Positions 33,670 to 44,407 of a stretch of 64,000 nucleotides of DNA are shown piece by piece. Numbering within the stretch: position 1 is the first letter of the stretch; every line of letters begins with the position of its first letter. Below the pieces are notes generated by a model, which was not told the DNA's origin, did not search any database, and worked only from the letters and a program-made list of their open reading frames with translations. The translations under genes and the position numbers were made by a program. Source of the DNA: Stomoxys calcitrans. Lineage: Eukaryota > Arthropoda > Insecta > Diptera > Muscidae. The stretch covers positions 43,405,760-43,469,759 of the forward strand of contig NC_081553.1 of assembly GCF_963082655.1 (NCBI RefSeq), read 5' to 3'.

Positions 33670-33960
33670 TCTCATGCAGTTTTCTGATCTAAATATATAT
33701 GGGAGCTATATCCAAATTAACCGATTTATTCTGGCTTCAATAGGCCAAAAAAATGACTGTGTCAAATTTTAAGATGATCAGATGAAAATTGCGCCTTGTA
33801 CTTTGCACACAAATCGGCATTGGCTGGCAGACAGACGGACAGACAAACAAACAGACGAACATAAGTAAATCAATTCAGAAACTGATTGTGAGACGATACA
33901 TATGCCTATCAATGGGCTAAGCTCCCCTTTTTCCGGATGTTGCAAACAAATGCACTTGTA
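33670..33960 (+). repeat. Divergent DINE-related repeat
   Basis: TATATGGGAGCTATATCCAA, GTGTCAAATTTTAAGATG and a GACAGACGGACAGACAAACA microsatellite followed by CAAACAGACGAAC keep the DINE order (unit, then microsatellite). The terminal hairpin is unlike the others. Confidence 0.55.
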
Positions 33961-35097
33961 GCCTAGTAGTGGTGTAAGGTGTGTAATGTTGTTTTTGGTT
34001 TGTTAAATATATGGAGTAGATGGTGCTAGCTTCTTTATTTTCAATCTTAACAAAAACAAAATTTTTGCTTAAAGGAAATTGCTAAGTCGTACATTCAAAT
34101 CAGATAATATGTATGCATTTTTCATAGTCAGATGCATAGCTCATATGCATTGTCATATTGATTTGGAATTAAAATTAAAACTAAAAGTCACAACGCAAAT
34201 ACGACTATAACTTTTATAACATTTGCAACTGATACAAATCAAATGTGACGACCATACAAATACTTGATTAGTGGTTGACTATTTCAACAAAAAGGCATAT
34301 CAACAATCTTCTACTGGGGTATTGTACAAAAAATTATAAATCCATGGCAATTTTAATGTTTGTATTTTCATGGCAGTTTATCTATAACTCATTGTAATTC
34401 TACAAATGTTGTATATGAAGAATTTTAATCTATTTCCAAAATGATATAAAAAATATTTGTGCTTTAACTACGCATGTTGTTTTATTTTGAAACTTTTTGA
34501 CACCAAAATCCATTACAATAGAATAAGCTGAACATTTTTATATAATACACCACTACTGCGGTACAGAGTATAACAATTTTCAAATGCCTGTCTTTTTAAA
34601 AAAAAAATCATTGGCCATAATCCTGTCCATATTTTTTTTCGAGATTTTTTTAAAAAAGACAGGAATTTGAAAACACCAACTGCTCGATTTTCGAATAAAT
34701 ACATGTTTTGGAAAGCACACATCATGACCTTTCCAACGATGTATGGTAGTACCTTGTAGAATTCTTAGATGTCCTCCAGGAGCATTGGTCATAATCCTGT
34801 CCAGAATATTTTTTTTATAAATTTGTCATTTTGCTCGGTACTACGGCAATACATATTTCATTTGGCGTTTTTGATTCAAAACATGGCTTTTTTTAATATT
34901 TGCAAAAATTGATAAAAAAAAGTAAAAATTTAATTAATTTCTCTTGTTTTTTGGTTCTGTTAATTTTTTACAGAGCTCTGCTAACCCCTCAGTGGATCTC
35001 TCTTAATACTTCTGTTACTCTCTCTCTCTCTCACACTCTGTTGACAATGCGGTTTGTGTCTCTGCTAATTAAATTCGGAATTTATCTTGCTCTGTTA
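33961..35097. other. Spacer with TC microsatellite and duplicated motif
   Basis: (TC)n at about 35018-35033. The phrase TCATAATCCTGTCCAGAA near 34790 repeats a variant near 34618, 175 bp apart. No exon recognised. Confidence 0.45.
34577..34672. repeat. Imperfect 27-bp inverted repeat
   Basis: TTTTCAAATGCCTGTCTTTT plus TAAAAAA (34577-34603) pairs with the inverse of TTTTTTAAAAAAGACAGG plus AATTTGAAAA (34645-34672), with one mismatch and one extra base. The loop is about 41 nt. Confidence 0.65.
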
Positions 35098-35887
35098 AGA
35101 AAGTTCATGGCGACGAAGCTCATTTTTAGCTCAAGGGGTACGTAAATAAAAAGAATTGTCAATTTTGGAGTGAAGATTAGCCAGCGGCATTGCAAAAGCT
35201 ACCAATGCGTCCAGAAAAAGTTACATTTTGGTGCGGCTTATGGGCTGGTGGCATCATTGGACCGTACTTCTGCAAAGTTGATGCGAATTGTAACGTTCCT
35301 GTGAATTGTGAGCGCTACCAGAAGCAGAAGCATTGCTAGAGCTACCAATGCATCCAGAAAAAGTCACAGTTTGGTGCGGCTTATGGGCTGGTGGCATTAT
35401 TGGACCGTACTTCTTTAAATACGATGGGAATCGAAACTCCCTATCGTGAGATGATATCCAAATTGTTTTGCCCAAAATGGAAGAGCTTGACTTGCATGTC
35501 ATGTGGAGTTTGACGAACATTTTATTTCACGTTCGGGATCGGTGAATAGGCCGACTTTATCGTGCGATTTAAGCCTTGAGACTATTTTTTGTTTGGCTAT
35601 GTTAAAATTAATGTCTTTACAGACAAACCCGCTTCAATAGGACGCATTGGAAAACAACATTGAAGCGTTTATTCGTAAGATGTTGGAAAGAGTATGCCAA
35701 AACTGGACTTAGATGATGGACCATTTGAGGCGCAGTTACAGTTAAGATTTGCATAATCTTCAAACATTCAAAATATATGAGACGTACTATAGATTCAAAT
35801 AAAGATTTCATGAATTTTTCTGAATTTTATGTGTTTTTTTTTTTTTTTTTGAAAAACTTTCCTATAGCTCTTGTTATATCACTCTTT
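35098..35887 (+). pseudogene. Transposase relic (Tc1/mariner superfamily) with internal duplication
   Basis: It opens 5'-truncated at GAAAGTTCATGGCGACGAAG, near the first catalytic Asp. The block CAATGC(A/G)TCCAGAAAAAGT to GGACCGTACTTCT occurs twice, at about 35200-35272 and 35345-35413, so part of the catalytic core is tandemly duplicated. The second acidic motif (WFQ.DGA.CH) is lost by deletion near 35508. The 3' end GAAAAACTTTCCTATAGCTC and ATATCACTCTTTA is the family terminus with decay. Stops are frequent. Confidence 0.72.
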
Positions 35888-35892
35888 ATTTT

Positions 35893-37129
35893 AACAAGCA
35901 AAAACGTGCTAAGTTCGACAGAGACGTAATCTTGGGAACCCATCACCATGTATTATGCTAAAAAAATAAACAAAAAATTAAGTTAAAGGGCATAATTTTA
36001 CTGTACGTAGGAAATTTCTGTCAAAACAGGCAATAATTAAAGCTTCAAGGAACCGAATAAAGATAATCGAGATATCGGTTCATATGAGAGCTATATCAGT
36101 TTACAAACCGTTTTGGACCGTACTTGGTACAGTTTCTGGAAGTCATGAAAACATACTCCGTGCGAAATTTTACCGCAGTCGTGTACCAATTGCGGCTTCT
36201 AGGGGCTAAAGAAGTCTATTCGGCAGATCGGTTTATATGGAAGCTATATCAGGGTATAGACCGATTTGAACTGTACTAAGCACAGTTGTTGGAATTTGTA
36301 AAAGAAAACTTCATGCTAAATTTTAGCCAAATCAGAAAAAAATTGGGGCTTCCAAGGGCCGTAGATAGAGATATCGGTATATTTGGAAGCTATATCAGGT
36401 ATAAAAGCGATTTAGACCGTACTTGAAACAGAACACTAGTGCAGGCTTGCAGCGACTCAAGATGTCGAATTAGGAGATCGGTTTATATGGGAGCTAAATC
36501 AGGTTATAGAAGTCAGAAAACTTCTTGCAAAAGTTTAGCCAAATTAGAAAAAAACTGAGGCGTCTAGGGGCTGTAGACGTGAAATAGGGAGATCGGTCTA
36601 TATGGGAGCTCTATCAGGTTATAGACCATACCTGACACAATGGATGGAAGCCATAACAGAATACTAAGTGCAAAATTTTAGCCAAATCGGACGAAAACTG
36701 CGGCTTGCAGTGACTCTAGATGGCGAATGGGGAGATCGGCTTATATGGGAGCTATATCAGGATATGTCCGATTCGGACCGTATTTGTCACAATTGTTGGA
36801 AGTCAGAACATTTAATGTAAAATTTTAGAAAAATCGGAAAAAATTTCGGCTTTTAGTGGCTCAGGAAGTCAAATCAGGAAATCTGTTCATATGGGATCTT
36901 AATCAGGACCGATATGGCCCATTTGCTATCCCCAACGACCCACATCAACAGAATGTTCTTTGCAAATTTCGTTCGACCGTTATCGGGATTTCCATTGGCG
37001 GACGGACATGATTGGATGAGAAAACGAATCAAGAATATACGTATCTTATAGGGTCTTAGATCAATACTGCGAAGTGTTACAAACGGGATAACTAGATTAG
37101 CATACCCCCATCATATGGTAGTGGGTATA
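35893..37129 (+). mobile_element. DINE/Helentron-like element, complete but decayed
   Basis: The P end is ACAAGCAAAAACGTGC with AAGTTCGACAGAGACGTAAT (palindrome lost) and CCCATCACCATG. Six diverged internal units lie at 36070-36900 ('tatatgggagctatatcagg'). The H end is CATACCCCCATCATATGG plus TAGTGGGTATA. Confidence 0.83.
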
Positions 37130-37139
37130 AAAAGCCATT

Positions 37140-37222
37140 GAAAGAACTTTTCAAATGCGATCCATGGTGGAGGTGGTTATGAGATGTGGCCCGGCAGAAT
37201 TTAGCATGTTTTTAGTTGTTTC
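37140..37222 (-). repeat. DINE-like P-end stub
   Basis: TGCGATCCATGGTGGAGG, GATGTGGCCCGGCAGAATTT and AGCATGTTTTTAGTTG are a decayed P end with nothing of the element's interior. A MITE follows. Confidence 0.6.
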
Positions 37223-37227
37223 TTATA

Positions 37228-37463
37228 TTGGATTGCCCAAAAAGTAATTGCCGATTTTTCATATAGTCGGCGTTGACAAATTTTTTCACAGCTTGTGACT
37301 CTGTAACTGCATTCTTTCTTCTGTCAGTTATCAGCTGTTACTTTTAGCTTGCTTTAGAAAAAAAGTGTAAAAAAGTATATTTGATTAAAGTTCATTCTAA
37401 GTTTTATTAAAAATGCATTTACTTTCTTTTCAAAAATCCGCAATTACTTTTTGGGCAACCCAA
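37228..37463 (+). mobile_element. Mariner-type MITE, 236 bp
   Basis: TA at 37226-37227 and 37464-37465. Ends TTGGATTGCCCAAAAAGTAA and GGGCAACCCAA. Confidence 0.88.
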
Positions 37464-37760
37464 TATTTTCATATTTCTAGGCATTTGATTGCTACTAGGA
37501 AAAGGTTTTGAGCTTTTAGTCGCCGAACAATTTAAAGTGATGTTGCATTTTTTTTCCTCACCAATGCCAATGCTACCAACATCATCGTAACCATTTATGG
37601 TGTGATACACATACATTTTGATCACATTAAGGTGCTAGAGTTCGCCAACAATAGCCGATTGTGATTTCCTAGTCAATTTTAAAGCAACAGTGACTGTCAT
37701 TTCTTGTATGACAGTTATACCAACGAAAACTTGGAAACATTTCGTATCATCTGATAATAC
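37464..37760. other. Short spacer
   Basis: No gene or repeat family recognised. Confidence 0.45.
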
Positions 37761-39653
37761 AACAAGTGAAAAGGTGTTAAGTTCGGCCGGTTGGAACTTT
37801 GGATACCCACCATCTCGGCTATATATGTAAACCACCTTTCATCAAAATCCTGTGAAAATTGCATACCTTATGTCCCACAGCAGTTATATCGAAATATGTT
37901 CCGATTTGGACCAACTACTAATAAGTACAAATCGTTGTTCAATTGTGTATAATAAAATATTGGTCTTTTCAGTAGCTATATCTAAAAATAAACCGATCCG
38001 AACCGTATACGACACGGATGTCGAAAAGCCTAACATAAGTCACTGTGTCACATTTCAGTGAAATCGGATTATAAATGCGCCTTTTATGGGGTCAAGACTT
38101 TAAATCGAGATATCGGTATACATGGTATACCGGTATACACGGTATACATGGAAGCTACATCCAAATCTGGACCGATTTGTGCCAAGTTGCAGAAAAATGT
38201 CGAAGAACCTAACAAAACGCACTGTCCCGAATTTCGGCGAAATATTTGCTTCTTTTAAGGACCCAAATCTGCACCAATCTGGGCCAAATTGAAGAAGAAC
38301 GTCGAAGAGCCCAACGCAACTCACTGTCTCAAATTTTAGCGATATCGGACAATAAATGCGCTTTTATGGCCCCAAAACCTAAAACCGAGAGATCGGTCTA
38401 TATGGCAGCTATATCCAAATCTGCACCAATCTGTGACATATTGCAGAAGTATGTCAAGGGGCTTAACTGTCCCAAATGTCAGCGACGTCGGACAATAAAT
38501 GCGCCTTCTATGGGCCTAAGACCCTAAATCGGAGGATTGGTCTATATGGCAGCTAAACCCAAATCTGGACCGATCTAGGCCAAGTTGAAAAATGATGTCG
38601 AAGGGCCTAAGACAACTCACTGACCCAAATATCAGCAAAATCGGACAATAAATGTGGATTTTATGGGCCTAAGACCCTAAATCGGAGGATCGGTCTATAT
38701 GGCAGCTATATCCAAATCTGGACCGATCTAGGCCAAGTTGAAGAAGGATGTCGAAGGTCCTAACACAACTCACTGACCCAAATTTCACCAAAATCGGACA
38801 ATAAATGTGGCTTTTATGGGCCTAAGACCCTAAATCGGAGGATCGGTCTATATGGCAGCTATATCCAAATCTGGACCGATCTGGGCCAAATTGACGAAAG
38901 ATATCGAAGGGTCCAAGACAACTCACTGTCCCTAATTTCAGCAAAATCGGTTAATAAATGTGGCTTTAATGGGCCTAAGATCCTTAATCCTAGGATCGGT
39001 CTATATGCCACCTCGAAGGTCGTAACACAACTCACTGTCTTAAATTTCAGCAACATCGGATAATAAATGTGGCTTTTATGGGCCTGAGACTCTAAATCGG
39101 CCGATCGGTCTATATGGGGGCTATATCAAGATATAGTCCGATAAAGCCCATCTTCAAACTTAACCCGCTTATGGCCAAAAAATAGAATCTGTGCAAAATT
39201 TCAGCTCAATATCTCTATTTTTAAAGACTGTAGCGTGATTTCAACAGACAGATGGACGAACATGTCAAAATCGTCTTAGGTTTGTACGCTGATCAAGAAT
39301 ATATATACCTTATAGGGTCGGAAATCGATATTTCGATGTGTTGCACGTCGGCCTATGACGCTGAACGCCTGGGTTCGAATCCTGACGAGACCATCAGAAA
39401 AAATTTTCAGCGGTGGTTTTCCCCTCCTAATGCGGGCAACATTTTTGAGGTACTATGCCATGTAAAACTTCTCTCTCCAAAGAGGTGTCGCACTCCGGCA
39501 CGCCGTTCGGACTCGGCTATAAAAAGGAGGCCCCTTATCATTGAGCTCAAACTTGCATCGGTCTGCACCTTAGTGGTATGTTCATGGGCAAAATTTGCAT
39601 TTGCAAACGGAATGACAAAATGAATATACCCCCATCCTTCGGTGGTGGGTATA
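37761..39653 (+). mobile_element. DINE/Helentron-like element, complete, long array, nested SINE
   Basis: P end AACAAGTGAAAAGGTG, GTTCGGCCGGTTGGAAC and CCCACCATCTCGG. About seven internal units lie between 38040 and 39110; the 38540-38990 units are nearly identical. At 38110-38150 a local TATACCGGTATACACGGTAT expansion is present. The core in reverse is interrupted at 39345 by a SINE. H end CCCATCCTTCGGTGGTGGGT ends at 39653. Confidence 0.88.
39346..39600 (+). mobile_element. tRNA-derived SINE, 5'-truncated, nested
   Basis: It starts at CGTCGGCCTATGACGCTG, just before the B box (GGGTTCGAATCCTGACG), and ends GGGCAAAATTTGCAT. It is flanked by TTGCA at 39341-39345 and 39601-39605. Removing it restores GATGTGTTGCAAACGGAATG, the normal DINE text. 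A roughly 40-bp stretch before CTTAGTGGTATG is missing. Confidence 0.82.
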
Positions 39654-39719
39654 AAAATTCGCCTTGAACATTTATTTTAATAAGTAACAGAGGGAAAACT
39701 TCTGCTTATCGCTAAGTGC
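39654..39719. other. Short spacer
   Basis: AT-rich, no recognised content. Confidence 0.4.
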
Positions 39720-40195
39720 AAAGGGGCCTCCTTTTTATAGCCGAGTTCGAAGGGCGTGCCAGAATGCAACACCTATTTGGCTAAAAATGCAAATTTCGCC
39801 CATGAACATTCCACTAAGGAACAGGGGCAAACTTCTCACATATCAATGAGTGCAGTCCGATTCAAGTTTACGTTCAATGATAAGGGGCCTCCTTTTTATA
39901 GCCGAGTCCGAACGGTGTGCCGCAGTGCGACACCTCTTTGGAGAGAAGTTTTACATGGCATAGTACCTCACAAATGTTGCCAGCATTAGGAGGGGAAAAC
40001 CACCACTGAAAATTTTTTCTGATGGTCTAGCCAGGATTCGAACCCAAGCGTTCGGCGTCGGTGGCTTCCACCTATTTGGCTCGAAGTTTTTATATGCCAG
40101 AGTACCTAACATATGTCGCCAGCGCTGAAAATTTGTTTCTGATGTTTTAGTCAGTATTCGAATCGGGACATTCTAACTCCTATGCTACAGAGTAT
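39720..40195 (-). mobile_element. tRNA-derived SINE split by a second SINE
   Basis: Outer copy on the minus strand in two pieces. 40195-40082 has CGATTCGAATACTGACTAAA and ATCAGAAACAAATTTTCAGC; 39769-39720 has GCATTCTGGCACGCCCTTCG and AAAAGGAGGCCCCTT. The interruption is an exact insertion with 13-bp target duplication. Confidence 0.8.
39783..40068 (-). mobile_element. tRNA-derived SINE inserted in a SINE, 13-bp target duplication
   Basis: CACCTATTTGGCT is duplicated exactly at 39770-39782 and 40069-40081. Read on the minus strand, the copy starts GGAAGCCACCGACGCCGAAC: the head runs from CCACCG directly to ACGCCG, so the A box is deleted while the B box (GGGTTCGAATCCTGGC) is kept. The tail is GGGCGAAATTTGCATTT. 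Confidence 0.87.
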
Positions 40196-40836
40196 AGTAC
40201 TTCGGTTATCCTTTAAACATGTTTTCTCATCTAAAAACACTACATTTGCAGTACATCAAAAAATTCCTAAAGAGAAAGAACTTTCCATCTCCCTCCCATA
40301 AAGAATTTCTGCACAATTCACAATTCACAAAAACATGCTCAAAATCTATTCTCTGCTAGATGTGTTTTAGGTCTTTGTTTTTCCATGCAAACATCCTCCC
40401 CACTATGGCCATATAATCTTCGGCGGCTAATGATCATTAGCCGCATGAAGATCGTAATTTTGTGGTTTCGACTTGTGGTTACAATCTTTGCTCTTTCTTT
40501 CAATACTTGTGGGGTTTGTTTTTTATGGTTCATGAACATACAACAATGTTGGATCAGCAAAGGTATTTAGGAGGTAAAATGACGATTATTCTGATGGTGG
40601 CTAGGTAGGATAGGCTTGCTGGCTGTATTATGGTGGTGCCGGTTGGCATTGAGAGGCGCATGCGTGTATTCGTCACAAAAGCACAACAAAAGAACTGAGA
40701 AAATGGCAAACTTGTGTTGTTTTTTTTTTCTTTTTGTCTTCCTGCCTCTTTGGAACCAAGAAGACACAGAAACAGCTTTTGCAGTTCCATGTTCCAAGTC
40801 GAAGAAGCAGCAACATACATTGAATGGATAGATGGA

Positions 40837-40871
<35 letters not shown>

Positions 40872-40872
40872 A
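40837..40872. repeat. (GGCT)n microsatellite
   Basis: About eight uninterrupted TGGC/GGCT units preceded by GGATAGATGGA variants. Confidence 0.9.
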
Positions 40873-41018
40873 TGGATTGTTTTGCCTTGGCCGTAAACTT
40901 GAGTTTGGTATGCTGTCTTTGGTATGTTTGCCACCAACTTCTTCATTATGCTCATGGTGGTTGTTACGTGAAAAATGCCTATAATCATGAAGCTCATCAT
41001 CACGATCACCGCAAAGAA

Positions 41019-41042
41019 GATGATGATGATGATGATGATGGT
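41019..41042. repeat. (GAT)n microsatellite
   Basis: Eight GAT units. Confidence 0.9.
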
Positions 41043-42024
41043 GATTATTATGAAAATGCCAATTATGAACTTAATTTAGCGTTTGCTATCATCCTCTCGC
41101 AATTTTTGCCTCGTGTTTTCTGTTGTTGTTGTTGTTGCGTTTCTTTTCTATCTCTACTCCATGTGCCTCTCCTTTTTGTGAAGCTTGAAGTTGAGTTGAG
41201 GTTCTAAAGTTCTGCTGGCGATAACTTCCTCTGCTCATTGTGGAAATGTTGAAAGAAGAAAGAAGTCTTCTAACTTATATAACAACTCATTACATTGGTA
41301 AAAGACTTTAGTTCTACATCGACCTTACATTGGTCAAGATCGGTTACAAAAAAAAAAAAACAGTTTTTCATTTCTACTCCGTTCTTTGCTCAATGGCATG
41401 GCGATTTAGTTGACTGATTGCAAAAATTTTTTTGAGAAAAAAAAACACAAATAACTGAGAACCAGAAAAATTAAAATTGAGAGATTTTTTTCTGTATATG
41501 TTTCAAAAGTTCTTAAAGTATTCATATTACTATATATATGGAAAAGAGAATAGTGCAAAAAATAAAATAGAAAACAAAATTTTTTAATGTTCTAAAAGCG
41601 AAAAAAATTGGTGCTCCCACTCTCTATCTTTCACAAAGAAAGAAAATATTGAAACAAATTTAAGTGAAACAGGTGTTAAACAATTCATTTTTAGTTTTTC
41701 AAAAATAAAATATTTATGAACGAGAAAGTTCAACGAATTTTAAGATCATTATAAATTTGCAAAAAAGGTGAGCAGACATTAACTTTTATCTTTAAATAGT
41801 TTAGTATGAGGGAATAAAGACATGAAAAGGCAAAAAAATGTTTTTTTTTTGCTGGGTTATTTTTTATCTTTTTTATCTTTACTATGAATAAAGCATTTGC
41901 AAATGCTTAAGACTTTTTTTTACATTGAAAGTGTTAAAAAATGTGAAGATATTGAAAACATATCAGTCTGATATTCTAGGTATATTATGTTTAACTTTTG
42001 GCGTAATAGGATCTTCAATACTGC

Positions 42025-42110
42025 AATGCAATTACAGAGTCACAAGCTGTGAAAAAATTTGTCAACGAAGACTATATGAAAAATCCGCAATTACTTTTTG
42101 GGCAACCCAA
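42025..42110 (-). mobile_element. Mariner-type MITE, truncated
   Basis: Only the right 86 bp remain: GCAATTACAGAGTCACAAGC to TTTTTGGGCAACCCAA with TA after it. The other terminal repeat is absent. Confidence 0.83.
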
Positions 42111-42188
42111 TACTTGGCATGTCCGAAGGCTTAAACCAACTACATGTAAAATTGCATATGGAAACCAATTTGCTACTCAATATCCTAG

Positions 42189-42360
42189 GCTCCCCGGTAG
42201 CTGAGTTGGTAGCGTGCTCTGGTTGCCAGTACTGTAGTACTGTGGTCGTTTTTTCGATTACCACCAGAGGCTTTGATGTGACGCTACTGTGGTATCACAA
42301 TAGACCTAAATTTGTCTTATTGAGTCTGTAAAGAACTACTATTTCTACCTAACCTAACTT
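42189..42360 (+). mobile_element. Second tRNA-like SINE family, A box retained
   Basis: CCCCGGTAGCTGAGTTGG then TAGCGTGCTCTGGTTGCC is an excellent tRNA 5' half with A box. The B box region is decayed (TTTTCGATTACC). The tail GCTACTGTGGTATCACAAT matches 56840. The 3' end is CTACCTAACCTAACTTGACC. Confidence 0.7.
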
Positions 42361-42409
42361 GACCTATTCAATACCTAATAAGAGCTTTAAAAATATACAA
42401 GTAAATTTG

Positions 42410-42606
42410 CTCATGAAAATTCCTTTAAGCAACAGAGGCAAACTTCTCACTCATAAATTAGAGCCAAATGGTACAGTACCTTACAAATGTTGCCAGCATT
42501 AGAAGGGGATAACTACCGCTGAAAAATTTTTGTCATGTTCTCGCCAGGATTCGAGTTTAGACGTTCAGCGTCATAGGCGGGCATGATAACCTCTGCTCTA
42601 TGGTGG
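42410..42606 (-). mobile_element. tRNA-derived SINE, decayed
   Basis: Minus strand: CACCATAGAGCAGAGGTTAT (A box), GACGCTGAACGTCTAAACTC, ATCCTGGCGAGAACATGAC, then body to GAGTGAGAAGTTTGCCTCTG. Middle part deleted. Confidence 0.75.
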
Positions 42607-42744
42607 TCTCCAAAAAATAAGTCTCTTAGATTCAAAAATCAAAGAATCTCAGCCCTATTTATAGTAAACTAAATTTAAGAAAAATTTTACTTAAAATAGC
42701 ATAAAAAATTAATATTATTTCATTTTGTTTAAAAACAAATATGA

Positions 42745-43513
42745 AGGCGTTGGGGACAAGACCTTAAATCGAGATATTGGTTTATATGGCAGCTTTATGC
42801 AAATCTTGATCGATCTAGACCATATTGCAGAAATATGTGGAGGGGCTTAACTTAACGCTCTGTCCCAAATTTCGGCAACATCGGACAACAAATGCGCCTT
42901 CTATGGGACCAAAACATTTAATCGAAAGCTCGGTCTATATGGCAGCATTGTCCAAATCTGGACCGATCTGAGTGAAATTGAAGAAGGATGTCGAAGGGCC
43001 TAACACAACTCACTGTTCCAAATAGCGGCGAATTCGGACAATAAATGGGCCTTTAATGGGCTCAAAACCAAACCAAAAAATCGGTGTATATGGCAGCTAT
43101 ATTCAAATAGGGACCGATCTGTGCCATAATGCAGAAGTATGTAAAGGGGCTTAACTTAACTCACTGTCCCAAATTTCGGCGACATTGGACAATAAATACG
43201 CCTTTATGGACCTAAGACCCTAAATCGGCGGATCGGTCTATATGGGGGCTATATCAAGATATAGACCGATAAAGCCCATCTTCGAACTTAACCTTCTTAT
43301 GGAAAAAAAAAAGAATCTGTGCAAAGTTTCAGCTCAATATCTCTATTTTTGAAGACTGTAGCGTGACAGACGGACGTACATGTCTAGATCGTCTTAAATT
43401 TTTACGCTGATCAAGAATATATATACTTTATAGGGTCGGAGATGGATATTTCGATGAGTTGCAAACGGAATGACAAAATGAATATACCCCCATCCTTCGG
43501 TGGTGGGTATAAA
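42745..43513 (+). mobile_element. DINE/Helentron-like element, P end missing
   Basis: It opens within a unit (GGGGACAAGACCTTAAATCG). Internal units at 42785, 42938, 43088 and 43240. The core in reverse shows GACAGACGGACGTACATG. H end CCCATCCTTCGGTGGTGGGT. Confidence 0.85.
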
Positions 43514-43969
43514 AAATCTTAAAATTTAGTAAATTGTTTTACTAAGTTTTAGTTCATTTTTTACTACCAGCAAGTAAAATATGAACCTAAAGCAAAGAAG
43601 CAATGCTAAATCATAAAGAGGCTATTTCTGAACTCGAAATAGGCAAAGGGACGTCCGAGACAGCCCCCATTGTTGCTGCTCTTGCTCTTTATCGCCAAGC
43701 TCTTTTGAAGAATATAAATTTCAAATGAAAGTTTGCAGTTTGAATTTAAAATAAGATCCTGCGTGCCAGAAAAAAATTGAATGAAGTAATTGTCGTTTAG
43801 AAAGCAAAAGTCTAATAAATTTATCTACACAGCTTTCGTTTCAATCAACACGCAATATTTCCCTTTCAATATTAATTTGAAACATATGGCCACAAAGGGC
43901 CAGACAAGATGAGAAAATATTAATGGCAAAAATGCCGCCAAGGTCTTTAGTTTTTTGTCATTCCTTCCA
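43514..43969. other. Spacer, no gene recognised
   Basis: No family member or exon seen. Confidence 0.45.
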
Positions 43970-44150
43970 TCATAATAGGTAACTCATATAAATAATGACC
44001 TGAGACCCAACAAGGCATACACATTCATGATCGTCTTGACATTCTAAGGCGATTTAGCCATGCACGTCCATCTGTACATTTGTCAAAAGCACGCCACCTT
44101 TCGAAGGAGAAAAGCTAGGCGCTTGGAAATTTTCATAAATATCACATATT
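43970..44150 (-). repeat. Decayed DINE-like H-end fragment
   Basis: TTCCATCATAATAGGTAAC, CCTGAGACCCAACAAGGCAT, TTCATGATCGTCTTGACATT, AGCCATGCACGTCCATCTGT and ACCTTTCGAAGGAGAAAAGC keep the core order. The array is absent. Confidence 0.7.
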
Positions 44151-44157
44151 AGAGTGG

Positions 44158-44404
44158 GGGACAACGTGGCGCAGAGATTAGCATGTCCGCCTATGACGCC
44201 GTACGCCTGGGTTCAAATCCCGGCGTGAATATTAGAAAAAAATTTCAGGGGTGGTTTTTCGCTTGCTAAAGATGGCTACATTTGTGAAGTATCGTGTCTT
44301 GTTAAAACTTCTCCACCAAGCAGTGTGGCCAAGCACGGCATAAAAATCGAAACCCTTTATAATTTCTATTTCTCTTTCGAGACGAGCTCAATGATCGAAA
44401 AAAA
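44158..44404 (+). mobile_element. tRNA-derived SINE, divergent subfamily
   Basis: Head GACAACGTGGCGCAGAGATT with A box, B box GGGTTCAAATCCCGGCG, then TTTTTCGCTTGCTAAAGATG and GTATCGTGTCTTGTTAAAAC. These differ from the main subfamily at many sites. The tail ends against the next DINE hairpin. Confidence 0.75.
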
Positions 44405-44407
44405 TTG

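Larger units (their letters stand above)
40196..42024. other. Single-copy-looking region with simple repeats
   Basis: Contains a GGCT tetranucleotide tract (about 40837-40872), a GAT tract (41019-41042) and GTT units at 41120-41137. The frame with MAGWLAGWLAGW and a DDDDDDD run is produced by these tracts. No exon with recognisable homology. Confidence 0.45.

Noticed and set aside
40554..41207. Frames with WLAGWLAGW and DDDDDDD runs
   Set aside because: Generated by GGCT and GAT microsatellites; no splice, domain or codon evidence.
42189..42260. Genuine tRNA gene
   Set aside because: A good A box but decayed B box and no acceptor stem partner; the downstream tail is shared with other SINE copies.
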